Positions 11,346 to 20,367 are shown, counted from the first letter of the stretch. The stretch is 64,000 bases of DNA from Pseudomonas japonica (GCF_013522925.1 NZ_JAAMQU010000006.1:248001-312000), one strand, 5' to 3'. A program made the numbers and translations. Notes: a model not told the origin generated them from the sequence alone.

Positions 11346-13118
11346 TTAGTAGGTCCGGACTTTAGGTTCGAAAGCCGGCACGGTTTTCGGCGCGAAGTTC
11401 ACGGCACGCTTGGCGACGCGCTTTTCACCCGGGTAGTAAAGGGTGTGGCACAGCCAGTTTTCGTCGTCACGGTCTTCGTAGTCTTCGCGGGCATGGGCAC
11501 CACGCGATTCCTTGCGCTCCTCGGCCGCGATCGCGGTGGCCTCGGCGACTTCCAGCAGGTTTTGCAGTTCCAGCGCCTCGATGCGGGCGGTGTTGAACCC
11601 CTGGCTCTTGTCGTTGATCTTCACATTGGCAATTCGTTCACGCAGGGTCGCCAGCTGAGCGATACCCTTCTGCATGTATTCGCCGGTGCGGAATACGCCG
11701 AAGTAGTTCTGCATGCAGTTCTGCAGCTCGCGACGCAGGGTTGCCACGTCTTCACCGGTGGTGCGTTCGTTCAGGCCGCTCAGGCGAGCCAGGGCAACGT
11801 CCACATCGGTGGCGCTCGCGTCACGGTATTCGATACCGTCGCTGAGCGCTTTCTCGAGGTGCAGGCCAGCGGCGCGACCGAATACCACCAGGTCGAGCAG
11901 CGAGTTGCCGCCCAGGCGGTTGGCACCGTGAACCGATACGCACGCGACTTCACCGACCGCGAACAGGCCTGGAATGATCACATCCTGACCGCTGGCGTCC
12001 TGCGTCATCGCCTGGCCATGAATGTTGGTGGCAACGCCGCCCATCATGTAGTGGCAGGTTGGAACAACCGGCACCGGCGCGACCACAGGGTCGACGTGGG
12101 CGAAGGTTTTCGACAGCTCGCAGATGCCTGGCAGGCGGCTGTGCAGCACTTCCTCGCCCAGGTGGTCCAGCTTGAGCATCACGTGGTCGCCGTTCGGGCC
12201 ACAGCCGTTGCCGGCGATGATTTCCTTGACCATCGAACGGGCGACCACGTCGCGGCCGGCGAGGTCCTTGGCGTTGGGCGCATAGCGCTCCATGAAACGC
12301 TCGCCGTGCTTGTTGATCAGGTAACCGCCTTCACCGCGGCAACCTTCAGTGACGAGTACACCGGCGCCGGCGATGCCGGTGGGGTGGAACTGCCACATTT
12401 CGATGTCCTGCACCGGCACGCCGGCCCGCAGGGCCATGCCCACGCCGTCACCGGTGTTGATCAGGGCATTGGTGGTGGAAGCGTAGATACGCCCTGCCCC
12501 GCCCGTAGCCAGTACGGTGGCCTTGGCTCGGATGTAGACGGTTTCGCCGGTTTCGATGCAGATGGCAATGACGCCGACGAAGGCGCCGTCCTGGTTCTTG
12601 ACCAGGTCGACCGCGTACCACTCGTTGAGGAAGGTGGTACCGGCTTTCAGGTTGCCCTGATAAAGCGTGTGCAGGAGGGCGTGACCGGTACGGTCGGACG
12701 CAGCGCAGGTACGCGCAGCCTGGCCACCCTTGCCGAAGTCCTTGGACTGGCCACCGAACGGGCGCTGGTAGATGCGGCCGGTTTCGGTACGGGAGAACGG
12801 CAAGCCCATGTGGTCCAGCTCGAAGACCGCAGCCGGGCCCTCCTGGCACATGTATTCGATCGCGTCCTGGTCACCGATGTAGTCCGACCCCTTTACGGTG
12901 TCGTACATGTGCCAGCGCCAGTCATCGTTCGGATCCGCCGAAGCGATTGCGCAGGTGATGCCACCCTGGGCCGATACGGTGTGCGAGCGGGTCGGGAAGA
13001 CCTTGGTGACCACGGCGGTCTTGTGGCCGCCTTGAGCCAGTTGCAGCGCGGCGCGCATGCCGGCGCCGCCGCCACCGATGATGATGGCGTCGTAGTTGAG
13101 CGTACGGATGTTGGACAT
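11346..13118 (-). CDS. sdhA: Succinate dehydrogenase flavoprotein subunit
   Basis: A 590-residue catalytic subunit of complex II that oxidises succinate to fumarate. The FAD-binding [14 protein letters not shown] is followed by [11 protein letters not shown], in which His46 is the likely covalent FAD attachment site. Substrate-site motifs (HPTGIAGAG, a C-terminal arginine-rich active-site region with [18 protein letters not shown]) are present. Length is standard. It follows sdhD by 3 bases and precedes sdhB in one transcript. Confidence 0.97.
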   Translation of the reverse strand: MSNIRTLNYDAIIIGGGGAGMRAALQLAQGGHKTAVVTKVFPTRSHTVSAQGGITCAIASADPNDDWRWHMYDTVKGSDYIGDQDAIEYMCQEGPAAVFELDHMGLPFSRTETGRIYQRPFGGQSKDFGKGGQAARTCAASDRTGHALLHTLYQGNLKAGTTFLNEWYAVDLVKNQDGAFVGVIAICIETGETVYIRAKATVLATGGAGRIYASTTNALINTGDGVGMALRAGVPVQDIEMWQFHPTGIAGAGVLVTEGCRGEGGYLINKHGERFMERYAPNAKDLAGRDVVARSMVKEIIAGNGCGPNGDHVMLKLDHLGEEVLHSRLPGICELSKTFAHVDPVVAPVPVVPTCHYMMGGVATNIHGQAMTQDASGQDVIIPGLFAVGEVACVSVHGANRLGGNSLLDLVVFGRAAGLHLEKALSDGIEYRDASATDVDVALARLSGLNERTTGEDVATLRRELQNCMQNYFGVFRTGEYMQKGIAQLATLRERIANVKINDKSQGFNTARIEALELQNLLEVAEATAIAAEERKESRGAHAREDYEDRDDENWLCHTLYYPGEKRVAKRAVNFAPKTVPAFEPKVRTY

Positions 13119-13121
13119 GAA

Positions 13122-13490
13122 TCAAATACCCCAGAGAATCTGCACACCCCAGACGAAGTAGGCGAACATTGCTACGCCACACACCGCCTGGAACAGGAAC
13201 CGCACGACAGTCGCCGACTTGCCCAGCGCCATCGGCGTGAGGTAGTCGGTGGAGATGGTCCACATGCCGACCCAGGCGTGAGCGCTGAGGGCAACGAGGG
13301 ACAGCAAGCTGAAGATGCGCATCCAGTTATTGGAGAACAGGGCATGCCACTGGGCGTAGTTCAGCCCGGGGTGTGCCACCAGGTAGCCGATCAGGAAAAT
13401 GAAGTACACCGCGAGAACGACGGCCGAAACCCGCTGCGCCATCCAGTCGTAAAGGCCCGAACGGGACAGGTTAGTGACGTTGGTTACCAT
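13122..13490 (-). CDS. sdhD: Succinate dehydrogenase membrane anchor subunit
   Basis: A 122-residue hydrophobic anchor of complex II with three predicted membrane helices (about residues 18-38, 58-78 and 93-118). It begins MVTNVTNLSRSGLYDWMAQRVSA; with SdhC it binds heme b and the ubiquinone site, and the helix-2 His in LSAHAWVGMW is a candidate heme ligand. Its start overlaps the sdhC stop by 7 bases, consistent with tight co-translation. Confidence 0.95.
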   Translation of the reverse strand: MVTNVTNLSRSGLYDWMAQRVSAVVLAVYFIFLIGYLVAHPGLNYAQWHALFSNNWMRIFSLLSLVALSAHAWVGMWTISTDYLTPMALGKSATVVRFLFQAVCGVAMFAYFVWGVQILWGI

Positions 13491-13870
13491 ATCCAGACTC
13501 CCGCCAGAACGATCAGCACTACAGAAACGACGATGACGATCTTGGAGCCGAGCTTGCCGCCCTCGAGCGTCTCACCCACGCCAGTGTCCATGATCAGGTG
13601 GCGAACACCGGCCACCAGATGATAAAGCAGAGCGGAGAGCAGGCCCCACATCACAAGCTTGGCCAGCGGACTGGTCAGATACGCCTTCACCTCGCCAAAG
13701 CCTTCCTCGGAACCCAGCGACTTGCCCAGCGCGTAGAGCGCGATGGCAATGCCAAGAAACAGGATGACACCGGAAACGCGATGGAGAATGGACGTGTAAG
13801 CAGTGACGGGAAGTTTGATGGTCCTTAGGTCTAGGTTTACAGGTCGTTGGCTATTCACGGCTTTTTTCAC
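13484..13870 (-). CDS. sdhC: Succinate dehydrogenase cytochrome b556 subunit
   Basis: A 128-residue membrane subunit of complex II. SVILHR-type motif is seen as TSILHRVSGVILF; the heme-ligand region is YHLVAGVRHLIMD; three membrane helices are apparent. The frame is open 26 codons further upstream, but the extension does not look like the family. A GTG at 13870 (reading VKKAVNSQRPVNLDLRTIK) with GGGGGC eight bases upstream gives the usual 128-residue protein, so I use it. First gene of the sdh-suc operon, transcribed from the promoter at 13991-14019. Confidence 0.93.
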   Translation of the reverse strand: MKKAVNSQRPVNLDLRTIKLPVTAYTSILHRVSGVILFLGIAIALYALGKSLGSEEGFGEVKAYLTSPLAKLVMWGLLSALLYHLVAGVRHLIMDTGVGETLEGGKLGSKIVIVVSVVLIVLAGVWIW

Positions 13871-13990
13871 ACTGAAGAGCCCCCAGCAAGCAGGGCAAAG
13901 TTGTAGGGAAGTGTACTGGTCAGGTACCCACCACCCGGGGAGTGACACGACAGCGGAGCGGGCCGGAAAGCCCCTGACGGTCGGACGCCG

Positions 13991-14019
13991 AGTATAGACA
14001 GTTAGGATACTAATGACAA
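13991..14019 (-). promoter_or_regulatory. sigma70 promoter of sdhCDAB-suc
   Basis: Minus-strand -35 TTGTCA (14019-14014), 17-base spacer and -10 TATACT (13996-13991). Close to consensus and divergent from the gltA promoter about 140 bases away. Transcription should begin near 13984, giving a leader of roughly 114 bases before sdhC. Confidence 0.75.
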
Positions 14020-14134
14020 CGTAAAGGACTGTTCCGCAAACCGTGTTGCGACGCCTCTCGAAAAGGCGTAAACGGCGATGGAAAACGGCGGAATCGATAC
14101 CGCTCGAAGGCCTGTACGGCAGGCTTTTGGCAAA

Positions 14135-14162
14135 TTGACTTTAGGATTTATCACACTATAGT
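14135..14162 (+). promoter_or_regulatory. sigma70 promoter of gltA
   Basis: -35 TTGACT (14135-14140), 16-base spacer, -10 TATAGT (14157-14162). Start expected near 14169, about 50 bases before the gltA ATG, which has AGGAGG upstream. Confidence 0.75.
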
Positions 14163-14220
14163 GGTGCGGGCCCTGCGTGGGGGGTCTGTCTGATGATTTG
14201 AAGCATTAATAGGAGGCCAC

Positions 14221-15510
14221 ATGGCTGACAAAAAAGCGCAGTTGATCATCGAGGGCGCAGCCCCCGTCGAGCTGCCGATTTTAACCGGCACCGTTGGTCC
14301 CGAAGTAATTGACGTGCGGACCCTGACCACTACCGGTCGCTTCACCTTCGACCCGGGCTTCATGTCCACCGCGTCGTGCGAATCGAAGATCACCTACATC
14401 GATGGCGACCAGGGTGTATTGCTCCACCGCGGCTACCCTATCGAACAACTCGCCGAAAACTCCGACTACCTCGAAACTTGCTACCTGCTGCTTAATGGCG
14501 AACTGCCAAACGCCGAGCAGAAGGCAAAGTTCGTCAGCACCGTGAAAAATCACACCATGGTGCACGAGCAGTTGAAGACGTTCTTCAACGGCTTCCGCCG
14601 TGATGCCCACCCCATGGCCATCATGTGCGGCGTAGTAGGCGCCCTGTCGGCGTTCTACCACGACTCCCTGGACATCAAGAACCCGCAGCACCGGGAAATC
14701 TCGGCCGTTCGCCTGATCGCGAAAATGCCCACCCTGGCAGCGATGGTGTACAAGTACTCCATGGGCCAGCCCATGATGTACCCGCGCAATGACCTGTCGT
14801 ACGCCGAAAACTTCCTGCACATGATGTTCAACACCCCGTGCGAGATCAAGCCGATCAGCCCGGTGCTGGCCCGCGCAATGGACCGGATCTTCATCCTCCA
14901 CGCCGACCATGAGCAGAATGCGTCCACCTCCACGGTGCGCCTGGCAGGCTCTTCGGGCGCCAACCCGTTTGCCTGTATCGCCGCCGGTATTGCCGCACTC
15001 TGGGGCCCTGCCCACGGCGGCGCGAACGAAGCCGTACTGGCCATGCTCGATGAAATCGGCGACGTGTCGAACATCGACAAGTACATTGCCAAGGCCAAGG
15101 ACAAGAACGACCCGTTCAAACTCATGGGCTTCGGCCACCGGGTGTACAAGAACTTCGATCCTCGCGCCAAGGTAATGAAACAGACCTGCGACGAAGTGTT
15201 GGCCGAACTTGGCATCAAGAACGACCCGCAACTGGAACTTGCCATGCGCCTGGATGAAATTGCGCGCAACGACCCTTATTTCAAGGAGCGCAATCTCTAC
15301 CCGAACGTAGACTTCTACTCGGGTATTATCTTGAAGGCGATTGGCATTCCAACCAGCATGTTCACTGTGATCTTCGCACTGGCGCGGACAGTCGGCTGGA
15401 TTTCGCACTGGAAGGAAATGCTCTCCAGCCCCTACAAGATCGGTCGCCCACGTCAGTTGTATACTGGCGAACCGAAGCGGGACCTGCAAAAGCTGGAAGA
15501 TCGCAAGTAA
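14221..15510 (+). CDS. gltA: Citrate synthase (type II, hexameric)
   Basis: A 429-residue citrate synthase that condenses acetyl-CoA and oxaloacetate at the entry to the TCA cycle. The sequence [12 protein letters not shown], an N-terminal beta-rich domain, the active-site His regions [12 protein letters not shown] and [15 protein letters not shown], and the C-terminal SHWKEML / RPRQLYTG are those of the Gram-negative, NADH-regulated type II enzyme. An ideal AGGAGG ribosome site lies 7 bases before the ATG. It is divergent from sdhC, the usual Pseudomonas arrangement, allowing joint control of the cycle from one intergenic region. Confidence 0.97.
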   Translation: MADKKAQLIIEGAAPVELPILTGTVGPEVIDVRTLTTTGRFTFDPGFMSTASCESKITYIDGDQGVLLHRGYPIEQLAENSDYLETCYLLLNGELPNAEQKAKFVSTVKNHTMVHEQLKTFFNGFRRDAHPMAIMCGVVGALSAFYHDSLDIKNPQHREISAVRLIAKMPTLAAMVYKYSMGQPMMYPRNDLSYAENFLHMMFNTPCEIKPISPVLARAMDRIFILHADHEQNASTSTVRLAGSSGANPFACIAAGIAALWGPAHGGANEAVLAMLDEIGDVSNIDKYIAKAKDKNDPFKLMGFGHRVYKNFDPRAKVMKQTCDEVLAELGIKNDPQLELAMRLDEIARNDPYFKERNLYPNVDFYSGIILKAIGIPTSMFTVIFALARTVGWISHWKEMLSSPYKIGRPRQLYTGEPKRDLQKLEDRK

Positions 15511-15517
15511 GTTTGCC

Positions 15518-15540
15518 TGCCCGCCATCCAGGGGCGGGCA
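15518..15540 (+). terminator. Probable gltA terminator hairpin
   Basis: Perfect 8-bp GC-rich stem TGCCCGCC / GGCGGGCA with a 7-base loop, 7 bases after the gltA stop. No T-run follows, so termination may be inefficient or the hairpin may protect the mRNA end. Confidence 0.5.
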
Positions 15541-15597
15541 CTGATGGATAGCGAGGAAATTGCTCCGTCTGCGCTCGGCGTATACACAGCGTCATGA

Positions 15598-15624
15598 TTG
15601 GGCCGTGCCTTGAGCACGGCCCAA
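15598..15624 (+). promoter_or_regulatory. Perfect 11-bp dyad in the leader of gene 15644
   Basis: TTGGGCCGTGC (15598-15608), 5-base loop, GCACGGCCCAA (15614-15624), ending 19 bases before the ATG at 15644 and just before the AAAGGA ribosome site. No T-run on either side. It could be an operator, an RNA element gating translation, or a second gltA terminator. Confidence 0.6.
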
Positions 15625-15643
15625 ATCCTGAAAGGACGCTGAA

Positions 15644-16405
15644 ATGAATCCCGACCAAAGTATCAGTTATCTGAACGCCCTCTCGATGCCAGCCCTCGCA
15701 CCTTTGGGGGACGACATTTCGCTGGACACACCACCCGTACTGCAGCCTAGCGAAACCGGCCCCGGCGCCGGCCTCCAGGGCAACAAGCTCATCGCCTTCA
15801 CTTCCGCCCTCGAGCCAAAATACAGGGAAGCCGTCAAGTACTGCACTCAGATCGCGCAGAGCGCGGCCGATGCCGCCTACGACCAACTTTCGCAGCGCTT
15901 GCAGTGGTACGCCAAGTACACTGAGGTACTCAAGCATGCGGGCTGGATCGGTAGCAACAATCAGCTCAGCGAGTACAAGCATTCAAAAACCGACCTCACC
16001 ATGGAACAGGTTGCCTTGCAGCTGATCCAGGCAGCGGCTGGGGCCAATGCGGCCTCGATTCTTGAGATCACCCAGCTGGCGGTAGATGCATTGAAGAGCA
16101 ACGAGGCAGCCAACCTCAAGCTCGAAAAATCGTCCAGCCAAAGCTCCAATGGCGCGTTCGACATCCTGCCGTGTCTGCAGAGCGATGATGAAGTAGTCAT
16201 GTATGACCATGCCATGATCTTCACCCGCAAAAAATCCAGCGGTGGCTTCTGGTTCTGGAGCTGGAAAGCCGAGCACGTGGACCTCACCCATGTGGCTAAC
16301 GAGTGGACGCTCAACTACGACTTCTACACAAGCGTAGAAGCCACCATTCGTAAAAAGCTTGGCGTGGCCTCCGAGAACTTCTTCGAGAGTCTTGACCTCG
16401 CCTGA
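15644..16405 (+). CDS. Unrecognised protein A of a two-gene cassette
   Basis: A 253-residue protein that I do not recognise. Residues 1-50 are Pro/Ser/Gly-rich and probably flexible. Residues about 55-175 look mostly helical, with Ala-rich amphipathic stretches (IAQSAADAAYDQL, LQLIQAAAGANAASILEITQLAV). Residues about 180-253 look beta-rich and aromatic, with GGFWFWSWKAEHVDLTHVANEWTLNYDFY, followed by a final helix starting at VEATIRKKLG. No signal peptide, membrane helix or catalytic motif is evident, and only one Cys is present. It has an AAAGGA ribosome site and is followed 30 bases later by a second unknown gene in the same direction. Confidence 0.75.
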   Translation: MNPDQSISYLNALSMPALAPLGDDISLDTPPVLQPSETGPGAGLQGNKLIAFTSALEPKYREAVKYCTQIAQSAADAAYDQLSQRLQWYAKYTEVLKHAGWIGSNNQLSEYKHSKTDLTMEQVALQLIQAAAGANAASILEITQLAVDALKSNEAANLKLEKSSSQSSNGAFDILPCLQSDDEVVMYDHAMIFTRKKSSGGFWFWSWKAEHVDLTHVANEWTLNYDFYTSVEATIRKKLGVASENFFESLDLA

Positions 16406-16435
16406 TCGGCTGTCGCGCATTTGCCAGGAGGCTGC

Positions 16436-17089
16436 ATGGATCCCGCCCCATATGACATTTATCGAAACGCCACTTCGCTTGTCTTCGCGCCTTCAGACGC
16501 GGATGCACTGCTGATAAGCGACGCCCTGGACAGCGCCCTCCTCGCCCAGTTGCAGGCCGGAAAAACGGCCGAGCCGTTCACGGACCCGGAGCGCTGGGAC
16601 AAGGCTCGCCTGGCGACCCTGGGCCACCTACAGTGGGTAGCGACTTCCAGCAAGGCCTCAGAGATTGCTCAGGAAGGCACCTTTACCTTGGCTGGGCTGC
16701 TGGGGCTGGAAGTACCGGAGATCAGGGCAACGCAACTGACCGAAGCACTGGCCCCGCTGTTGCTGCCCGAAACGTGGCTTGAAGGCCTGTGGGCCCGGGT
16801 CAATAAGGGCGGCGTACAGGTAAGGGCCAATGTCATGGAGGTGCGCCGCAACGGTGAACTTGCCTGGACCAGCATCTCGTTTGCGGCGTCGAGCAGCCTC
16901 GGTTGGTGCGGACCCTACGACGCCACGGGCGATGAGCCTGTCACGGTCCGTATCGTTCGCTCCACCCACGCTTTCAGCGATGGTGCCGATGGGTACGCGC
17001 AGGTACGTGAAAAGGTGATCACAGCGCTGGGCACGTTGCGCTACAGCCAGAACCACTGGATAGCCACCAACGCTATCCACAAAGCCTGA
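16436..17089 (+). CDS. Unrecognised protein B of a two-gene cassette
   Basis: A 217-residue protein without a recognised domain. An upstream in-frame start at 16421 exists, but AGGAGG is correctly placed for the ATG at 16436. The N-terminal half looks helical (DADALLISDALDSALLAQLQAG); the C-terminal half alternates short beta strands (GVQVRANVMEVRRNG, SISFAASSSLGWCG, EPVTVRIVRSTHAF) and ends in a helix YAQVREKVITALG. That ending recalls protein A (YTSVEATIRKKLG): both have Tyr, then Val, then an aliphatic residue and Leu-Gly at matching spacing. No signal peptide or membrane segment. It forms a unit with the upstream gene; function unknown. Confidence 0.75.
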   Translation: MDPAPYDIYRNATSLVFAPSDADALLISDALDSALLAQLQAGKTAEPFTDPERWDKARLATLGHLQWVATSSKASEIAQEGTFTLAGLLGLEVPEIRATQLTEALAPLLLPETWLEGLWARVNKGGVQVRANVMEVRRNGELAWTSISFAASSSLGWCGPYDATGDEPVTVRIVRSTHAFSDGADGYAQVREKVITALGTLRYSQNHWIATNAIHKA

Positions 17090-17095
17090 ACCGGA

Positions 17096-17122
17096 CCAGG
17101 CCCTTCACCTTGAAGGGCCTGG
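17096..17122 (+). terminator. Strong hairpin ending the 15.6-17.1 kb cassette
   Basis: A perfect 12-bp stem CCAGGCCCTTCA / TGAAGGGCCTGG with a 3-base loop, 6 bases after the stop of protein B and before the convergent START-domain gene. It is followed only by TACTTCT, so it may act in both directions. Confidence 0.65.
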
Positions 17123-17147
17123 TACTTCTACCGCTCGAGCCTTCCGC

Positions 17148-17750
17148 TCAAGGCTGCTCGGCTTTGGCTTTCAAACCTTTGAGTGTATTGAAGGGAGCAT
17201 CGACCACGAACTTGTTCGCAATCATGGACGGGACGCTACCGCCCGGTTCGGTATGTACCTGGTAAGTGACAATCGTGTCCGCCCCCTTGGGCTCCATCTT
17301 CCAGAAACCCTCTACCTGGGCAACACGCACAAAGCCCTTTTCCTCCGGCAGGTAGGTAGGGACGCCCTTCAGCGTCCGAGTTAAGCTGCCATCGGCACCC
17401 TCGCTGGTAGTCACCTGCAACACCGAGTCGCGTGGCGTTACCGGCCACGGCGTATTGAACTGCGTGTAGGTCCAGCTTTGGGCTCCCTCGTGCTTGAGCA
17501 GCTTCTGAGCCTTGCACTCGTGAATCCAGGCGCAGGCGCCCGCTACGTCTTCCTGCAACGCACGCACCCGTGCCAGGGGCGCATGAATCGTCGCTACCCC
17601 TTTATAGGCTTTGTAATCGGACCCAGGGACACTGCTGAGGGACACGGTAATGCCGCCCTCGTCCTTTACAACCTGCCAATCCTCGGCAATGGCTTGCGCC
17701 GAAATCCACGGCAGCACGCAAAACGCGGCCACTCGATACATCGCTCTCAT
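17148..17750 (-). CDS. START-domain protein, periplasmic
   Basis: A 200-residue protein with an N-terminal signal peptide (about residues 1-22, cleavage likely after AIA). The remainder follows the START/lipid-binding fold pattern (DWQVVKDEGGITVSLSS, ACAWIHECKAQKLL, FWKMEPKGADTIVTYQVHTEPGG, PSMIANKFVVDAPFNTLKGL). Bacterial START proteins are presumed to bind hydrophobic ligands; the ligand here is unknown. AAAGGAA precedes the ATG at 17750. It lies 16 bases downstream of the YkgJ-type gene and is probably cotranscribed with it. Confidence 0.85.
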   Translation of the reverse strand: MRAMYRVAAFCVLPWISAQAIAEDWQVVKDEGGITVSLSSVPGSDYKAYKGVATIHAPLARVRALQEDVAGACAWIHECKAQKLLKHEGAQSWTYTQFNTPWPVTPRDSVLQVTTSEGADGSLTRTLKGVPTYLPEEKGFVRVAQVEGFWKMEPKGADTIVTYQVHTEPGGSVPSMIANKFVVDAPFNTLKGLKAKAEQP

Positions 17751-17766
17751 AGGTTTTCCTTTTTAT

Positions 17767-18045
17767 TCACGAGATGCAGGTCTGCGCCCTTTCACTCCCG
17801 GTAGCCCCTTCCAGCCAAGTGAGTATCCGCACCGCATCCAGATTGTCCGTACCGCAAAAGGCTACGTCAGCCTGGAAAGCACTGCACACCGCCGGCCGCT
17901 CCGGGCGGCCGAAAATCTGGCACAGGTTGTCCGGCCCAAGTTGCACGCAGCGCTCACCCGCAGGTTTGCCGTTGGGCATACCCGGAATCGGGGAAGAAAT
18001 GGACGGTGCGATACAGCACGCACCGCAACCTGCGCGGCATAGCAT
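17767..18045 (-). CDS. YkgJ-family cysteine cluster protein
   Basis: A 92-residue protein with MLCRAGCGACCIAPSI at the N-terminus and further cysteines at ERCVQL, NLCQIFG, AVCSAFQ and FCGT. This spacing matches the YkgJ/CxxCxxCC zinc- or iron-sulfur-binding cluster family. The frame is open for 32 more codons upstream, but GGAG is well placed for the ATG at 18045, where family similarity begins. Function is not established for the family. It lies directly upstream of the START-domain gene. Confidence 0.85.
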   Translation of the reverse strand: MLCRAGCGACCIAPSISSPIPGMPNGKPAGERCVQLGPDNLCQIFGRPERPAVCSAFQADVAFCGTDNLDAVRILTWLEGATGSERAQTCIS

Positions 18046-18158
18046 GACGGAGCTACTCCAGGACGAGAATAATGGGATGGCGCCCCGCGATAGTAACCGC
18101 CCAAACAGGTGTTTGAAACCTCTGTTCGACGTGTCGCACAAAGGCCGGGGCCGTAGCG

Positions 18159-18719
18159 CTACTGCTTGAACTTGAAATCCAGCGCGGCGCCGTCGACCTC
18201 TCGGCGGCTTTCATTACGTAGTTGCAGGTCCATTTCATTAGTAAGCAGGCGCCCGTTCAGCTGGAACGGCTCTGCCCCGTCCTTCGAAGTGAACAGCGAG
18301 GGCAGCAAGGGCTTGCCGTCGGCGCTGGGCGCGGCGGCCACTGGCTTGGCCGCCTCGGCCTGGCCTGGCGGCTGGAGCTGGTTGACCATGTCCTTCGGCA
18401 AGCTGAGGTCCAGCTTGGCCGCCGGGATATCCGAGGCGATCACATCCGCCGATTTGCGAGCCTTGGATTTACTGGCCACTGCCTTCGATGCCTTGCCCTT
18501 TGCCGCTGCTACCGGCTTGGACGTGGCCTTGCCTTGCGACTTGGCGAGCGCCTGTTTCGAGGGCTTCGCTTTGGCAGCGGGCGTGGCGGGTAGTGAGGAC
18601 GACACCGGGGCTGGCGCGCCCAACGTGAATTGCTCGGGAGCGGCCGCTCCAACAGGCGCCGCGATCAGCGGCGTGGCTAACACAGTCAGCAGGCAGAGCA
18701 GAGGCTTGAGACAGTTCAT
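18159..18719 (-). CDS. Secreted Lys/Ala-rich protein of unknown function
   Basis: A 186-residue protein starting MNCLKPLLCLLTVLATPLIAAP, a clear signal peptide. A low-complexity Lys/Ala/Ser/Pro segment at about 45-95 (resembling the KAKPSKQALAKSQ style of DNA- or wall-associated linkers) precedes a more ordered C-terminal part (LNGRLLTNEMDLQLRNESRREVDGAALDFKFKQ). Similar Pseudomonas proteins are sometimes mislabelled as translation initiation factor 2 because of the repeat-rich linker; nothing supports that function. A start 9 codons upstream (18746) is possible but would spoil the leader. Confidence 0.7.
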   Translation of the reverse strand: MNCLKPLLCLLTVLATPLIAAPVGAAAPEQFTLGAPAPVSSSLPATPAAKAKPSKQALAKSQGKATSKPVAAAKGKASKAVASKSKARKSADVIASDIPAAKLDLSLPKDMVNQLQPPGQAEAAKPVAAAPSADGKPLLPSLFTSKDGAEPFQLNGRLLTNEMDLQLRNESRREVDGAALDFKFKQ

Positions 18720-18808
18720 TTCAGGCTGGCCACCACGGTCGGACACCCCCTATGCTCACCCTCGCCAGCTGCGATGGCAAGAGGCGAACCGCTTGCAGTT
18801 CCGACCGC

Positions 18809-20254
18809 TCAGTACCATGCGCTGTTCCCTGTCTCTTCACACAATTGCGTGGCCAGCACGCCAAGGGTCATGAGCGCCCGCTCCGCCTCACGATCCCAGG
18901 GGATGCCGCAGTTCAGGCGGATACAGTGATTGAATTGTTCCGTGTTGCTGAAGATCAGCCCAGGCGCGATGCTGATCCCTTGATCCAGGGCACGAACGTG
19001 CAATTCCTGCGTATTCACTCGCCCCGGCAGGCTCACCCACAGAATGAAGCCCCCGATTGGCCGCGTCATTTGAGTGCCTACGGGAAAATGCTGCTGAACC
19101 GCAAGCTGATACGCGGTGAGGTTCTTGCGGTACTCCTGCCTGATGTGGCGCAAATGCCGATCGTAACCGCCGTTCTCCAGATAACTGGCGATGGCCATCT
19201 GGGTGACGCTGCACGCTGAGTGCGTGCTGAAGGTCTGTAACCGCTGGATCTCGGCCTGGTGCTTGCCGGCGATCATCCAGCCAATACGAACACCTGGAGA
19301 AAGCGTTTTGGAAAAGCTTGAACAGTAGATCACATGGCCGTGGCGATCATAGGCCTTCAAGGCCTTGTGTCGCCCCTGATCAAACATCAGCTCGCCGTGA
19401 ATATCATCTTCGATGATCTGGATGTTGAATTCGGCGGCCAGGCGCAGCAGCTGTTTCTGCCGCTCTTCCGGCACCACGCCGCCCAAGGGGTTGCTCAGCC
19501 GGGAGGTCATCATCAGCGCCTTGATCGACCACTGATTCGCCGCCAGCTGCAAAGCCTCCAGGCTGATCCCGGCGGTGGGGTCGCTGGGGATCTCTATCAC
19601 TTTCAAGCCCAGCAGGTCGGCCAGCTGCAGCAGGCCGTAATAGGTCGGTGATTCTGCGGCAATCAGGTCCCCCGGGCGCGTGAGCGTGCGCAAGGCCATT
19701 TGCAAGGCATCCACGCAGCCATGGGTAATCACCAGTTCGGAAGGGTCGACCACCACGCCAGCATCGCGCATGCGAATGGCGATCTGCCGGCGCAAGGGTT
19801 CGTAGCCAGGGCTGAACATGTAGCTGAACGCCCGCGGGCTCTGGAAGCGGGTGACCTTGGCGATCTGCTGGTGCAGCGCCCGCACGGGCAGGTATTCAAC
19901 ATGGGGCACAGCGGCACCAAGGGCGAACACACCGTCGCGCCTGGACTCATCCAGCACCTGTTGAATGATACTGCTGCGGGTAACCAACCCTGGCCGTTCC
20001 ACCCGGGCAATGTCCGGGGTGGGCGCCGTGAGCGCCGGCGTCTGGTGCACGTAATAGCCCGATTGAGGACGGGCGCGGATCAGCCCTTGATCCTCGAGGT
20101 TGGCGTAAGCCTGCAAGACTGTGGCGTGGCTGACATTGAGCTGGGCGCTCATCTTGCGGACCGAAGGCACACGCTCGCCGGGTTGATACACACCCTTGCG
20201 GATGTCTTCGGCCAACTGTTGGGCAATACGCTGATACAGCAACAGGTTCGTCAT
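18809..20254 (-). CDS. MocR-type regulator (GntR winged helix plus aminotransferase-like domain)
   Basis: A 481-residue fusion. Residues about 1-75 are a GntR winged helix (LAEDIRKGVYQPGERVPSVRKM, VSHATVLQAYANLEDQGLI). Residues about 110-475 form a fold-type I aminotransferase domain with the PLP Lys in YCSSFSKTLSPGVRIGW and TSRLSNPLGG. MocR proteins use PLP or an amino-compound aldimine as effector and usually control vitamin B6, GABA, taurine or amino-acid genes. No such target lies next to it. A palindromic operator candidate sits 29 bases upstream of the start, suggesting autoregulation. Confidence 0.93.
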   Translation of the reverse strand: MTNLLLYQRIAQQLAEDIRKGVYQPGERVPSVRKMSAQLNVSHATVLQAYANLEDQGLIRARPQSGYYVHQTPALTAPTPDIARVERPGLVTRSSIIQQVLDESRRDGVFALGAAVPHVEYLPVRALHQQIAKVTRFQSPRAFSYMFSPGYEPLRRQIAIRMRDAGVVVDPSELVITHGCVDALQMALRTLTRPGDLIAAESPTYYGLLQLADLLGLKVIEIPSDPTAGISLEALQLAANQWSIKALMMTSRLSNPLGGVVPEERQKQLLRLAAEFNIQIIEDDIHGELMFDQGRHKALKAYDRHGHVIYCSSFSKTLSPGVRIGWMIAGKHQAEIQRLQTFSTHSACSVTQMAIASYLENGGYDRHLRHIRQEYRKNLTAYQLAVQQHFPVGTQMTRPIGGFILWVSLPGRVNTQELHVRALDQGISIAPGLIFSNTEQFNHCIRLNCGIPWDREAERALMTLGVLATQLCEETGNSAWY

Positions 20255-20282
20255 CGGCGCTGGCTTTCCACCGTGTATAGGA

Positions 20283-20309
20283 ACAGTTGCGAACTGTACG
20301 GGGACAGTT
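20283..20309 (-). promoter_or_regulatory. Candidate MocR operator
   Basis: Perfect palindrome ACAGTT-GCG-AACTGT (20283-20297) plus a third ACAGTT half-site at 20304-20309, one helical turn away. It lies in the 121-base gap upstream of the MocR gene and overlaps the likely promoter (minus-strand TATACA at 20280-20275). Confidence 0.55.
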
Positions 20310-20329
20310 GCGCTAGAGAGCCAAAGGAT

Positions 20330-20367
20330 AACGCCAGCGGCCCCTCAGTACGAGAGGCGCTGGCGTT
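20330..20367 (-). terminator. Terminator downstream of the OmpA-like gene
   Basis: A perfect 10-bp outer stem AACGCCAGCG / CGCTGGCGTT, with an inner partly paired segment, 8 bases after the OmpA-like stop on the minus strand. A short T-containing tract follows. Confidence 0.6.

Noticed and set aside
8085..13622. Long plus-strand frames opposite sucA (603 codons) and sdhA-sdhD (725 codons)
   Set aside because: Shadows of minus-strand sucA, sdhA and sdhD. No ribosome sites or recognisable domains.
18159..18719. Translation initiation factor label for the Lys/Ala-rich protein
   Set aside because: Only low-complexity linker similarity; no GTPase or IF2 motifs, and a signal peptide is present.
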